Source: Cloacibacterium caeni (GTDB taxonomy: Bacteria > Bacteroidota > Bacteroidia > Flavobacteriales > Weeksellaceae). From it: a stretch of 64,000 nt of DNA. Below are positions 26,460 through 35,420 of this stretch, one piece after another; the first letter of the stretch is position 1, and each line of letters starts with the position of its first letter. Location of the stretch: positions 1,364,001 through 1,428,000 of the forward strand of contig NZ_OU015319.1 in the NCBI RefSeq assembly GCF_907163125.1. The letters run 5' to 3'. The position numbers and the translations under genes were made by a program. The notes beneath the pieces were generated by a model, which worked only from the letters and a program-made list of their open reading frames with translations, was not told the DNA's origin and did no database searches.

Positions 26460-28334
26460 TTATTGGTTCACATCCATTCTGGAAACCAAAAGCCGGTCGC
26501 CATTAGGAGTTTCGCTGAAGAAATAAATATAGTCGCCAATCTGTATGCGGTTATGCTTGTCGTAGAGGTAATATTTCTTTTTCTCTAAGTCACCCAATGT
26601 CCTGAATTCTGAAGATTTCCCGGTAGAGAGATCAATTTTACCATATTCAATACTATAGAAAGGTGAATACGTGGTGGTTGTGGTATTAGTGGTGGTTCCT
26701 GTGAAAAAATTGGTCATTGAACTAAAACTTGTGTCTTTATCTATGGCCTTCACAATTTCCATAATCCAGTTAACAGACTTACCGTCTTTGTTTTCGATTA
26801 GATATCCAACAGCAGGAAAATTATCTGCGGTCATTGGTGAATTATTGAAAAATCCTTTCTTATTTTTCTGATCGAGCTGCACGGTGTAGTTTCTCACCAA
26901 ATTCCCGTCCGGAGCAAAATGCAACAAATACATGCCTTTATAAACTCTGTCATATCCTCCACTTCTACTTGTACTTACACCTGTTAAAGCACCTAAAAGT
27001 TTGTTGCCTCCTATTCCGCCACCATTTGGTTTATAATCCTGTACGCTAAGCATCATCGAGCCATCTTTCAAGATTTGGAAATTATTGGTAACAAACTTCT
27101 TACCGTCAAATTCTAAAGCTTTTTTCATGTCCGGACCGGCAACTGCTTTTTGGTTAAGTTCAGCCATAGGTGTCGCTTTAATGAAAGAAACATTTCCCCC
27201 AGAAACTTTTGCAATGATAAAGTCATCATATTTTTTTTCGTCCAGGGCATTGTCAAGTGATTGCTGTGACGGAGCCATATCGTCTTTTCCGGAAACCATA
27301 TTCGCCATTTTTCCGATTCCTCCGAGCATTCCTCCAGTAGATTTAGCGGCGGCTTGTTCCTCATCATCCATACTTGATGGCGACACGGTAGCTCCTAAGA
27401 TCTCGTCTGCATATTTTCCTTCTTTTTTAATTCCTAAACCATACAGAATCACTTCATTTCCTTTATTATAGGCATTAAGAATACGGAAACCTGCCGATGG
27501 AGCAGAGAAATTAAATTGTTCCTTTACCGCACCTTCCGGGGAAATCCTAAGATAAGTCAGTTGGTTTGGGGTTCCAGCATTGCTTTTTCCATAAGCTTTT
27601 GTAGGGGCTAAAACCACAATCCAATCTCTCGGGAAATCGTCATTAGAAACGTCTCGGCTGTTGTCGTCCATTAAAGGCTTGGAGAAAATGGGCTTCAAAG
27701 GAGTCGGCGTAGGAATAGAAGCTATTTTTTTGGATTCTCCGCTGTTTGAGATTTTCACTAAATCGAGATTACTTAGGGAAGCACCTTTGGTATAAGGATA
27801 TGCGAGCGCATAAATCGTACTGTCTCTTTCTACTTCGTACGCACCGCTGAAGAGATATTCTTCCCCGCTTTCACTGGTGAGTTTTTGTTTGTCGAGGAGT
27901 TTTATCCGCTTCACATAATCTCCGGCAAGCCAGTTGTATTTCGCTTTGATTTCGCGTTTTTTAAACATCATTTTTCCGGTAAGATTGGTGCTCACCGAAG
28001 CTGCGGTAGTGATATATTCGTCACCTTTAAAATTGAAAAATTTCCATTTTTTCTTTACTTTCTCTACATCCCATTCGTCTTTTAGGCTGTTGACAAGATT
28101 GGCATCTTTGTCGAAAGTATAGGTTTCAATCTTAACTTTTCTTTTGCTTGAAGGCAGGAAATACACCATTTCAAAACCTCCATTTCCGGTGGGTTCTACT
28201 CCACCGAGATAGCCTTTTTTTGCTTTTCGGGAGATTTCATAATCCTTTTCCAGGATATCAAAAGTGGATTGTTGTGCAAAGGTGGCAACGCCGAAAAGTA
28301 TGGCGGCCGTACTAAAAATAATTTTTGTTGTCAT
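26460..28334 (-). CDS. Large secreted protein of unknown function
   Basis: 624 residues with a signal peptide (MTTKIIFSTAAILFGVATFAQ). Alternating beta-strand character and repeated phrases such as KMMFKKREIKAKYNW, DDFIIAKVSGGNVSFIKATP and LSTGKSSEFRTLGDLEKKKYYLYD suggest a propeller-like fold; a Thr-rich stretch lies near residue 545. No sorting domain at the end, so it is probably periplasmic. I do not recognise the family. Neighbour of a histidine kinase/response regulator pair on the same strand, 90 bp away. Confidence 0.6.
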   Translation of the reverse strand: MTTKIIFSTAAILFGVATFAQQSTFDILEKDYEISRKAKKGYLGGVEPTGNGGFEMVYFLPSSKRKVKIETYTFDKDANLVNSLKDEWDVEKVKKKWKFFNFKGDEYITTAASVSTNLTGKMMFKKREIKAKYNWLAGDYVKRIKLLDKQKLTSESGEEYLFSGAYEVERDSTIYALAYPYTKGASLSNLDLVKISNSGESKKIASIPTPTPLKPIFSKPLMDDNSRDVSNDDFPRDWIVVLAPTKAYGKSNAGTPNQLTYLRISPEGAVKEQFNFSAPSAGFRILNAYNKGNEVILYGLGIKKEGKYADEILGATVSPSSMDDEEQAAAKSTGGMLGGIGKMANMVSGKDDMAPSQQSLDNALDEKKYDDFIIAKVSGGNVSFIKATPMAELNQKAVAGPDMKKALEFDGKKFVTNNFQILKDGSMMLSVQDYKPNGGGIGGNKLLGALTGVSTSRSGGYDRVYKGMYLLHFAPDGNLVRNYTVQLDQKNKKGFFNNSPMTADNFPAVGYLIENKDGKSVNWIMEIVKAIDKDTSFSSMTNFFTGTTTNTTTTTYSPFYSIEYGKIDLSTGKSSEFRTLGDLEKKKYYLYDKHNRIQIGDYIYFFSETPNGDRLLVSRMDVNQ

Positions 28335-28423
28335 AGTCTGTGATTTTTTTTACGAGATAAAAGTATCTCAAAATCCAGATGACAATCTACCCTCTACAGG
28401 GTATTTTTATAGTAAATCGAAGA

Positions 28424-29062
28424 TTAATCTGCCAATAAATTGAGATTGGCAACCACTTGAATTAATTTAGGAAGCGAATGGGTTTCTGTTTTTCGGTAGA
28501 TATTTTTTCGGTGGGTTTCTACTGTGCTTTCACTGATGAATAATGCATTAGAAATTTCTTTATTGGTAAGTCCGTCGATCATTAATTTCACGATCTGCTT
28601 CTCGCGGGCGGTCAATATAATTTGCGGATAATCAATGATTTTTCGCTGAAATTGTTTCAAAGCCATTTCTGCTTCTTCGCTAAGGTGAATGTATCCCAAC
28701 TGTACATCCTGCAACGCTTTTACCAAATCTTGTCTGTTGACATTTTTGGAAAGATAACCTTCAATTTTTATTTTTTCCACCAATTCATAAACTACTTTCG
28801 GATCACAATTCATCGATAGAATAATGATTTTAAGATTGGGGAACTCTTGTTTCAGGACTTTCGCACATTCGAAACCATTCATCGTGGGCATCATTAAATC
28901 CATCAATAACAAATCCGGATTGATCTGCCTTTCTCGCATATCCAGCAAAAAATCACATGCATCGGTATAGGTTTTCAGAATCGCAATATTTTTCTCCAAA
29001 CCGAGAAGCATTTCGATTCCATCAATTATAATCTGATGATCATCAACTATGGCAATTTTCAT
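28424..29062 (-). CDS. NarL/FixJ-type response regulator
   Basis: 212 residues. Receiver domain (KIAIVDDHQIIIDGIEMLL; phospho-acceptor Asp in DLLLMDLMMPTMNG, ~residue 55; Lys in GYLSKNV) and a LuxR-type HTH (LTAREKQIVKLMIDGLTNKEISNALFISESTVETH). Encoded 10 bp behind the histidine kinase and certainly its partner. Confidence 0.95.
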   Translation of the reverse strand: MKIAIVDDHQIIIDGIEMLLGLEKNIAILKTYTDACDFLLDMRERQINPDLLLMDLMMPTMNGFECAKVLKQEFPNLKIIILSMNCDPKVVYELVEKIKIEGYLSKNVNRQDLVKALQDVQLGYIHLSEEAEMALKQFQRKIIDYPQIILTAREKQIVKLMIDGLTNKEISNALFISESTVETHRKNIYRKTETHSLPKLIQVVANLNLLAD

Positions 29063-29072
29063 AGGAAAATAA

Positions 29073-31085
29073 TTAGACGATTGGTATTTCTATAAAGACT
29101 TGTGTACCGCGATCTGCAGCGCTGTCAATTCGCATTTTTCCTTTCAGCATTTCAATCCTTGCTTTCATATTTTGCAGGCCTATTCCATCTTTATTTTCCG
29201 TTATTTTTAAAGGATTGAAACCTTTACCATTGTCTTTAATCTCTGTGGTAATTTTTTTATAGGACTGTATCACAGAAATATCGATTTTATCGGCTCCCGA
29301 ATGTTTAACCGTATTGTTGATGCATTCCTGAATAATCCTGTAGAGCGTCACCTGAATATTTTGATCGACTTCGGTCTCAAGGCCTTCAATTTGCAGATTT
29401 ACAGCGAGTTTCGGCGTAGATGTTTTCTCGATGAGGTCTCTCAAGGCATTCGCCAAAGAGTTTTTAATCAACATATTCGGCATCATCTGATGAGAAAGCG
29501 TACGAACATCCGCAATCGCATCAGACAGAATATTCGATATTTTCTGAGTGATGTTTTTAAAATTTTCAGGATTGTCTTTGTATTCATTCAAGACACTCAC
29601 ATTCATATTGGCTGCCATTAAAAGTTGTCCCACTCCATCGTGCAGGTGTGTTGCCATCCGTTTCCGCTCGTTGTCTTCGGCTGTTATTACTGCTTTTGTA
29701 GCCAAATCTTGCTGATGGAGAATGGCTTTTTGATGCTCCACTTTCTGGCGATGTTGACGGTTTCTGTAAAAAACGAAACCAAAAAGAAGCAAAGCGGCCA
29801 ACGAAGAAATCGCAACATTTCTTTTAAATATTTTAGATTTTTGCTGAAGAATTTCGGAATCTTTCTTCAATGTCTGGTACTTTTTTTCGAGTTCTGTTGT
29901 ATTAGAAATTACGTTGGTATTCACCAATTCATTATCTAATGCGATGTATTTTTCAAAATAAAATTCTGCACTGTCCGGTTGCGCGGTGTTATGATAAACA
30001 TTCGTAAGGAGTTTGTAGGTAGAAAGCTGATTTTCTTTAGATTTTTCTTTTTCGAAAGTTGGCAAAATCTTTAAAAGCATTCGTTTAGCATCTTGGTATT
30101 TGCCTTTTACAATTAAGCTTTGCGCCACATCAATGCTGTTGCTTTCCTGATCAAGTTTAGAATTGAATTCTTCACGAACTTCCTGTGAAACCTGCAGATT
30201 TACTTGGGCCAAAGAATCTTTTTGTTGAATTATGTACAGGTTTGCCAAGTTTCTGTTGGCAAATGAAATCCCCTGTTTATTCCCGATTTTATTACAAATT
30301 TCTGCACTCTTTTGATACTGTTTTTCCGCTTCGGAATAATTTTTCTGCATCTGAAATGCCTTTCCCAAGTTGAGGTAATTTTCGCAGAGTTTATTCTCTA
30401 TTTCCACGCTTCTTTCCTGCGATTCAAAATAGTTGATCGCTTCTGTGATGTATTTGATTGCATTGCGATTGTCTTTTAAATCCACAAACAACAGTCCGAT
30501 ATTTGCCTTCGTGATGTTGGAATTTCGCACATCTCCTTTCGCATCAAAATATTTCAAAGCTTCCAAATACATTTTCATTGCTTTGTTGTACTGAAAGCTA
30601 CTTTGATATACCGAAGCCAGATTATTATTGAGCTTTGCAATTCCTGCGGCGTTCTTTTGCCTTTTGCGGATTTGATAAGATTTCAGATAATTTTTTTCTG
30701 AATTTTTGAAATCATTATTTCGAAAATGAACCGCTCCCAAGTCGCTGTAAACCTGTGCCAACATAACAGAATCTTGAAGTTTTTCCGTTGCCGCAATGGC
30801 TTTTTTCCCGTAACTAAGCGCAGAATCCACCGAAACACTGGCGTAATACCAAGTAAGATCGGAGTAAATGGACGCCCGTTTTTTATCGTCGGGATTTTTA
30901 CTGAGTTCGGATTTTAAATTGCTGATGACTTCAGATAAGTTTTGCGCCTTCAAACCGGAAGCAAAACCTAAAGTCAAACAAAAAAACATCATACATCTAC
31001 AAATCATCGCAAACTGATTTTTCAACAAATTAGAAGATGATTCTGGTGTAGAAAAATTAGAAGAAAGAGTAGAATTTATTTTCAT
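29073..31085 (-). CDS. TPR-containing sensor histidine kinase (HisKA_3 type)
   Basis: 670 residues. A hydrophobic segment near residues 30-50 (MICRCMMFFCLTLGFASGLKAQ) is probably the signal peptide, so a start at the Met of MICRC is an alternative to 31085. Several TPR units span residues ~60-370 (YSDLGAVHFRNNDFKNSEKNYL and similar), followed by a membrane helix (VAISSLAALLLFGFVFY, ~residue 430), the phospho-acceptor His in MATHLHDGVGQLL and an HATPase domain (DNGKGFNPL, GIGLQNMKARIEML). A periplasmic TPR sensor signalling to the adjacent LuxR-type regulator; the input is unknown. Confidence 0.92.
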   Translation of the reverse strand: MKINSTLSSNFSTPESSSNLLKNQFAMICRCMMFFCLTLGFASGLKAQNLSEVISNLKSELSKNPDDKKRASIYSDLTWYYASVSVDSALSYGKKAIAATEKLQDSVMLAQVYSDLGAVHFRNNDFKNSEKNYLKSYQIRKRQKNAAGIAKLNNNLASVYQSSFQYNKAMKMYLEALKYFDAKGDVRNSNITKANIGLLFVDLKDNRNAIKYITEAINYFESQERSVEIENKLCENYLNLGKAFQMQKNYSEAEKQYQKSAEICNKIGNKQGISFANRNLANLYIIQQKDSLAQVNLQVSQEVREEFNSKLDQESNSIDVAQSLIVKGKYQDAKRMLLKILPTFEKEKSKENQLSTYKLLTNVYHNTAQPDSAEFYFEKYIALDNELVNTNVISNTTELEKKYQTLKKDSEILQQKSKIFKRNVAISSLAALLLFGFVFYRNRQHRQKVEHQKAILHQQDLATKAVITAEDNERKRMATHLHDGVGQLLMAANMNVSVLNEYKDNPENFKNITQKISNILSDAIADVRTLSHQMMPNMLIKNSLANALRDLIEKTSTPKLAVNLQIEGLETEVDQNIQVTLYRIIQECINNTVKHSGADKIDISVIQSYKKITTEIKDNGKGFNPLKITENKDGIGLQNMKARIEMLKGKMRIDSAADRGTQVFIEIPIV

Positions 31086-31589
31086 ATAGGTGTTATTGTT
31101 TCTATTCTCCGAAGTTTTATGAGCGCGACTGCATCAGGCAAAAATCGAAGAATCTTTAATTGTGTTTTTTAATTTTCTTGCAAAATGGTTATGCTCTAAA
31201 ATTTAAAAATAAATTGATGATAGCTTCATAACCACTTTGATCAGAATCAAATATACATAAAATCCGAATTGAAAATACGCATTGTTTTTAAAAAATATTT
31301 TGAAATTTTGAGATTGTTTTTTACAGAATTGTTCAAATTGTCGATCCGCTTACTATTTTTACTGTCAACTTTATTTAATAAACGGAACAGAATAATGATT
31401 TTTCACACATTTCGTTTATTGACAAAGAATTAACTGATAAAATCATCTATTTGTGTAACAAAATAATTGACCTGAAATATTTTTAGAAAGCTACTCTTAG
31501 AAATCAAAAACAGAAGCATAAGTTAATTTTTATTTAAAAAATGTAAAATTAGAAAATACTTGTTAAGTTCGTAACGCAAAACAGAAAAA
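31086..31589. other. Gene-free region before the orphan leader peptide
   Basis: Very AT-rich, about 500 bp. No ORF with coding character. TAAGTTCG at 31564-31571 is one base off a -7 box and sits where the promoter of the orphan leader would be. Nothing else is recognisable. Confidence 0.4.
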
Positions 31590-31655
31590 ATGTACAATTC
31601 TATTATTATTTCTTGTATTATTACTGGGGTGATTTCGCATTCCTGGCAGGAGTAA
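31590..31655 (+). CDS. Orphan Ile-rich leader peptide (ilv-type attenuator remnant)
   Basis: A 21-codon ORF starting MYNSIIISCIITGVISHS with six Ile codons (all ATT) and one Val. It parallels the ilv leader at 35985 codon by codon, and the following sequence (TCGAAAAATATATGTGAAAGCCTCCCG region, 31667-31693) matches the attenuator there up to the terminator 5' arm. The terminator is then cut by the IS1182 fragment at ~31698. No ilv gene follows within 4.6 kb. Its -7 box is degenerate. A decaying duplicate or displaced first attenuator of the ilv operon. Confidence 0.6.
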   Translation: MYNSIIISCIITGVISHSWQE

Positions 31656-32117
31656 TTTTTATGTAATCGAAAAATATATGTGAAAGCCTCCCGAGCAATC
31701 TGTGGGAGAATAATGGGTGTGATTAGACAAGTATTTGGGACGGATGAGATTGCCGTTTTCGTCAGTTTGATTGCTATTGCTATTTGCTGGCATTCCTTTA
31801 TACGCTTCTACCTTCCAATCATGGTGGCGTTCTACCAGTTTCTTGCGGGTGGAAGTTACTTTGTATTCGCTGTTTTCTTCTAGTTCGTTTACAAAAGCAC
31901 TGGCGTCTTCTAAAACTTCTAGTTCGACATCGCTCACTACAAGTTTCTCTACCAAACTATCCATACTGGCGTTGGCTTTGATAAAAACGCTGTCCACCGC
32001 TTGGCGTTTCCCTCTTACCATTCCTTTAGAAACGCACATTTTCAAGACTTCTTTAAACAAGTTTAAAAAGACTTCTGTCTTGTCCTAAAATAGCTTTACA
32101 CAAAAAAGTGTAAAAGA

Positions 32118-32537
32118 ATGAACAAACGACAAATTATTTTAGGATTAAAAAGGCCTAGTGAATTTACTTTATCTGAGCGACAACAAATAGTTGAAGAGTA
32201 CCTATTAACAAAATGCAAAAAGCGAGATATTTGGGAAAAATATACAGGCGAGAAAGAGGAACACGGTCAGATATTACGATGGATGCGTCAATTAGGCTAT
32301 GAAATTGAACCAAAATACAGTAAATTAGCTATAAATAAAACTGATATTATGGCTAAAAGAGATTCCAAACAAACTATAGAAGAGCTTCAAATGAAAGAAA
32401 AAATCAAGCACTTAGAACAGGCATTGGTTAATTCAGAATTACGAGCTACCGCTTTGGAAATGATGATTGAAGTTGCTGAAAAAGAGCTAAAAATCAATAT
32501 AAGAAAAAAGTCCAATACCAAACCATCTTCAAAATGA
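32118..32537 (+). CDS. IS3-family OrfA (HTH protein)
   Basis: 139 residues with an HTH near the start (SEFTLSERQQIVEEYLLTKCKKRDIWEKY) and a C-terminal Leu/Glu-rich coiled coil (KEKIKHLEQALVNSELRATALEMMIE). Its end overlaps the start of orfB by 4 bases (ATGA). OrfA binds the terminal repeats and joins OrfB in the transposase, by coupling or frameshift. Confidence 0.85.
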   Translation: MNKRQIILGLKRPSEFTLSERQQIVEEYLLTKCKKRDIWEKYTGEKEEHGQILRWMRQLGYEIEPKYSKLAINKTDIMAKRDSKQTIEELQMKEKIKHLEQALVNSELRATALEMMIEVAEKELKINIRKKSNTKPSSK

Positions 32538-33445
32538 AAGAGCGTAAACCTAACTTAGGATTAAGCAAAATATGCCGATTGTTTGGTGTAACAAGACAGG
32601 CATATTACCAATATTTTGAGCGGAATATTGACACAGAATTAGAACATGAATTGATTATAGCAGAAGTTCTTAAAATAAGAAGACAGAACCCAAGAATAGG
32701 AACTAGAAAGCTTTATGTTATGTTGGAATGTTTTATGCATGAGCATCAAATCAAAATGGGAAGAGATGCCTTATTTAATTTATTATCTGTAAATAATTTG
32801 TTGATTAGACGCAGAAAAAGGTTAATAAAAACAACGCAATCTCATCATTGGTTAAAAAAATATCCAAATCTAATAAAAGGATTTTCCGCTTCTAGAGCTA
32901 ATGAATTGTTTGTGAGTGATATAACGTATTGGAAAACAAAAAATAAGGTACTTTATATTCATTTAGTAACAGACGCTTACAGTAGGAAAATAGTTGGACA
33001 TTGTTTGTCTCAAACACTGGAAGCAGAGCATAGTGTAAAAGCATTACAAATGGCTCTCTCTGCCTTTGAAGGGGCAGAGAGCCATTTGCCCATAACGCAT
33101 CATTCAGACAGAGGAGCACAGTATTGTAGCCAAAAATATGTAAACCTATTACAGGATTATAATATACAAATTAGCATGACGGAGAATGGTGACCCTCTTG
33201 AAAATGCTATTGCAGAACGTGTAAATGGAATTTTAAAAGAAGAATATTTAAACAATTATGAGGTTGAAAACTATAGTCAAGCAAAAGAATTACTAGATGC
33301 TGTAATTAGAATTTATAACAATGAAAGACCTCATATGAGCATTGGATATATAACTCCAGAAAAAGTTCACTCAAAGGAACTTAAAAAGGGAGATTGTAAA
33401 TGGAAAAATTATTACAAAAAAAAGGAGGTTGTAAATATATTTTAG
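32534..33445 (+). CDS. IS3-family OrfB (DDE integrase)
   Basis: 303 residues. HTH_21 region (KICRLFGVTRQAYYQYF) and the rve integrase core: first Asp in FVSDITYWKTKNKVLYIHLV, second Asp in THHSDRGAQYCS, Glu in GDPLENAIAERVNGILKEEY. All three catalytic acids are present, so the element may be active. Confidence 0.92.
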   Translation: MKERKPNLGLSKICRLFGVTRQAYYQYFERNIDTELEHELIIAEVLKIRRQNPRIGTRKLYVMLECFMHEHQIKMGRDALFNLLSVNNLLIRRRKRLIKTTQSHHWLKKYPNLIKGFSASRANELFVSDITYWKTKNKVLYIHLVTDAYSRKIVGHCLSQTLEAEHSVKALQMALSAFEGAESHLPITHHSDRGAQYCSQKYVNLLQDYNIQISMTENGDPLENAIAERVNGILKEEYLNNYEVENYSQAKELLDAVIRIYNNERPHMSIGYITPEKVHSKELKKGDCKWKNYYKKKEVVNIF

Positions 33446-33973
33446 AATTATATTTGAACTGTAAACGAATTTTAGTATTAATATAAAAAGTGTAAACTTT
33501 TTTTAGGACGTGACATTCTTCGCCATATAAACCGCGAGTTCGGCTAATGGTACTGTGCCAAGGAAGTTGCTCATGTACATCATAACCCAAAAATAATCGT
33601 ATCGACAAGCTATCACTACAAAAAGCAATTAATTGTCGATCACTATTGATGTTATTCAAATATCCCACCAACAAAATCTTAAAAACAAACGAGAAGAAAG
33701 CATAGCTTTCTACAAAGATTGCGAACGAAGTTCACTGGATCTATACTCTCTTGTCCTTCTTTACCATAATACTTTTGGGTAGCTTTATAAATGAAATGTA
33801 AGTCAAGATCCGTTTGCAATTTTCTGTAAAAATTATCCTCTGGAACTAGGTCTAATAAATTGACCGAAACAAATAATTGTGGCGTAAAATTCTTCTTTCC
33901 TTGCATACATCAATTTACAAAATATCCAATTTTTATACAAGTTTTTTGTATATTTGAGTTGTGCAACAAGCAC

Positions 33974-34162
33974 ATCGGTTTGGCGTAATTCGGGCTGAAG
34001 TGAAAGGTTCAACATTTGTGCTTTTATTCCGCCAAATGCGGTTTCGCATTTGTTTTTTTATTAAATTTACCAATACGAAAACCGCATTGGCTACGTTTGG
34101 AAATACTTGAACTAAAGTTCTTCGAATTCCCCGCACTTAGCAAATCCGCCGAACCGTTAGCT
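33974..34162 (+). repeat. Palindromic cassette-boundary element S2
   Basis: Long imperfect palindrome. Outer arms CGGTTTGGCG (33976) and CGCCGAACCG (34147); middle arms GGTTCAA / TTGAACT; inner arms CCAAATGCGGTTT / AAAACCGCATTGG. It ends GCAAATCCGCCGAACCGTT then AGCT (GTTAGCT at 34156-34162), the same 19 bases as element S0. An IS1182 copy is inserted 2-3 bp outside the left arm. The gene behind it starts 16 bp after GTTAGCT. Confidence 0.6.
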
Positions 34163-34177
34163 ATAATCTTATCAAAA

Positions 34178-34708
34178 ATGACTGTTGAGGAATTTCAGAA
34201 TAAAATAAAAAAAGAATATTTTTCAGATAAATACTTAAATTATTTATATGCATTTTCTGCATTGGGTGGTGGCATATTTTTCATATATAAGCTGTTGTTT
34301 ACAAATTGGTCTGAAAACTTAACAATAATATTATTTTTATTTACATTGCTAATTTCATTTTATTTACTCTTTATTGGAATAATCGGTTTTATACGTACAC
34401 CTCATCTTGACCAAATTGAAATTATAAGCAAAAATCCAAACATAGAACTCAATAAAGAAAACATTGCTAAAGCTGCAAAAAAATTGAATTTAAAATCGCT
34501 TCCATCTGAGCAAGGCTGTCTGATGAAATTTCAAACAAAGAATTTTTTCTTTGAAAAAAGAGATTTAATTGTATTGGTAAATGATAAAGGAATTTATGCT
34601 CATATTCAACAAAGAAATTGGAATGGTCCAACATTTATGGGTTATAATGGTTCAATCAAAATATTGCAAAAATTTAAAATTGAAATAAAAAGACTACAAC
34701 TAAAATAG
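34178..34708 (+). CDS. Membrane protein of unknown function (cassette-like gene)
   Basis: 176 residues from ATG 34178 (MTVEEFQNKIKKEYF). The frame is open further upstream to 34016, but that part lies in the palindromic element and is rejected. Two adjacent membrane helices (LYAFSALGGGIFFIYKLLF and LTIILFLFTLLISFYLLFIG), then a ~100-residue soluble domain (SLPSEQGCLMKFQTKNFFFE, GIYAHIQQRNWNGPTF). No family recognised. No promoter of its own visible. Confidence 0.65.
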   Translation: MTVEEFQNKIKKEYFSDKYLNYLYAFSALGGGIFFIYKLLFTNWSENLTIILFLFTLLISFYLLFIGIIGFIRTPHLDQIEIISKNPNIELNKENIAKAAKKLNLKSLPSEQGCLMKFQTKNFFFEKRDLIVLVNDKGIYAHIQQRNWNGPTFMGYNGSIKILQKFKIEIKRLQLK

Positions 34709-34712
34709 ATAA

Positions 34713-34748
34713 GTGTTGCACATCTCCTATTTTCTTAAAATAATCTCC
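34713..34748. mobile_element. Possible decayed IS1182 end
   Basis: GTTGCACATCTCC followed by TATTTTCTTAAAATA resembles the right-end sequence of the intact IS1182 (complement GTTGCACAACTCC then TTTTTTTAGAAAATA). Only about 35 bp; could be chance similarity. Confidence 0.3.
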
Positions 34749-34827
34749 CAACCTCTTTTATTCTTTGATAAATGACTAACCTTAAAAGAAGTTGGTTTAT
34801 AAATATTTATTTTTTACAAAACTTTTG

Positions 34828-34879
34828 TAAATTTGAATGATGTGCTATTTCGCTTGAAGAACTTCGAAAATTCACCAAT
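34828..34879 (+). promoter_or_regulatory. Promoter-bearing element S3, related to S0
   Basis: -7 box TAAATTTG (34828-34835) and TTTGAATGATGTGCT shared exactly with 13603-13617, followed by TTTCGC; a weak hairpin with ATGTGCGACAT follows. Unlike S0 and S2 it has no GTT boundary; the next gene begins inside it. Confidence 0.5.
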
Positions 34880-35413
34880 GTGCGACATTTTATAAGAGCC
34901 TTTCTGCAAATATTGATTATCCTAATTCCACTAAATGTTTTTAGTCAGACTGAAAATATAAACAGCGGAAAATATCATCCTGCCAAAGAAGTTTTTGAAA
35001 ATAATTATAAGAAAATGACTTTCCAAAAATTTCATCCTTCACAAATCAAAATTTATAATAACAAAGTAACTTTTAATCTTGTCAAATCATTTGAATTTAG
35101 TGAGAAAAGTAATAATGTTACAAAATTGATATTGTGTAGTGGATTGCTGGATCCTTATCAAATAAATGGAAGTAATAATCTTAAAATCTCTATAATTGAC
35201 GAATTACCACTGTTAAATCCTAATCCGCAAACAAAAAGATTTAAGTTTTGGATTTGGTATTCTGCTTCAGAAAATCCGCTTTTAAATGTTGTAAATCCTC
35301 ACGAATATTATTTTGAACTACAAAATAAAAATGCAGATGAAAAAACAAGTAAGGAAGATTTTATAAAAAATGCGGAATTAACTTTTCTGACTTTTGGAAC
35401 AATAATAATATAA
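34880..35413 (+). CDS. Secreted protein of unknown function (cassette-like gene), GTG start
   Basis: 177 residues. GTG at 34880 gives a good signal peptide (MRHFIRAFLQILIILIPLNV), cleaved before QTENINS; no ATG is available in frame. The mature part is beta-rich and unrecognised (KFHPSQIKIYNNKVTFNLVK, FKFWIWYSASENPLLNV). The gene ends 8 bp before ACAACTAAC, where an IS110 remnant begins, exactly as at the 17091-17675 gene. Confidence 0.6.
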   Translation: MRHFIRAFLQILIILIPLNVFSQTENINSGKYHPAKEVFENNYKKMTFQKFHPSQIKIYNNKVTFNLVKSFEFSEKSNNVTKLILCSGLLDPYQINGSNNLKISIIDELPLLNPNPQTKRFKFWIWYSASENPLLNVVNPHEYYFELQNKNADEKTSKEDFIKNAELTFLTFGTIII

Positions 35414-35420
35414 AAAAACT

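Larger units (their letters stand above)
32076..33515 (+). mobile_element. IS3-family insertion sequence
   Basis: Terminal inverted repeats: TGTCTTGTCCTAAAATAGC at the left end and the complement of TGTCACGTCCTAAAAAAAG at the right, with further pairing into TTTACAC. A 3-bp direct repeat TTC flanks it (32073-32075 and 33516-33518); removing the element with one TTC restores the IS1182 reading at that place. 1440 bp, two overlapping genes, looks intact. Confidence 0.88.
31699..33906 (-). pseudogene. IS1182-family transposase, three fragments
   Basis: Fragments read MQGKKNFTPQLFVSVNLLDL (from 33906), LVGYLNNINSDRQLIAFCSD (33.67-33.53 kb) and MFKEVLKMCVSKGMVRGKRQ to HYSPTD (32.06-31.7 kb). They align in order with the intact copy at 14746. 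Breaks are the ~45-bp insertion, the IS3 insertion and the 3' truncation. It keeps the LVVSDVEL octapeptide that copy 1 lacks. Confidence 0.85.
31698..33973 (-). mobile_element. IS1182-family copy 2, truncated and interrupted by an IS3 element
   Basis: The left end with GAGTTGTGCAACAAGCAC (33956-33973, minus-strand 5' end) and the N-terminal half of the transposase are present; the C-terminal half is missing beyond 31698, where sequence switches to the orphan attenuator. An IS3 element sits at 32076-33515. A further insertion of about 45 bp at ~33685-33735, containing GAAAGCATAGCTTTC, disrupts the N-terminal frame. Confidence 0.85.

Noticed and set aside
28388-28412. TACCC/GGGTA hairpin with T run as a terminator of the response-regulator gene
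   Set aside because: The T run is on the + strand while both neighbouring genes are on the minus strand.
34016-34177. N-terminal extension of the 34178 gene
   Set aside because: The extension is encoded by the palindromic element S2; ATG 34178 follows the boundary at normal distance.
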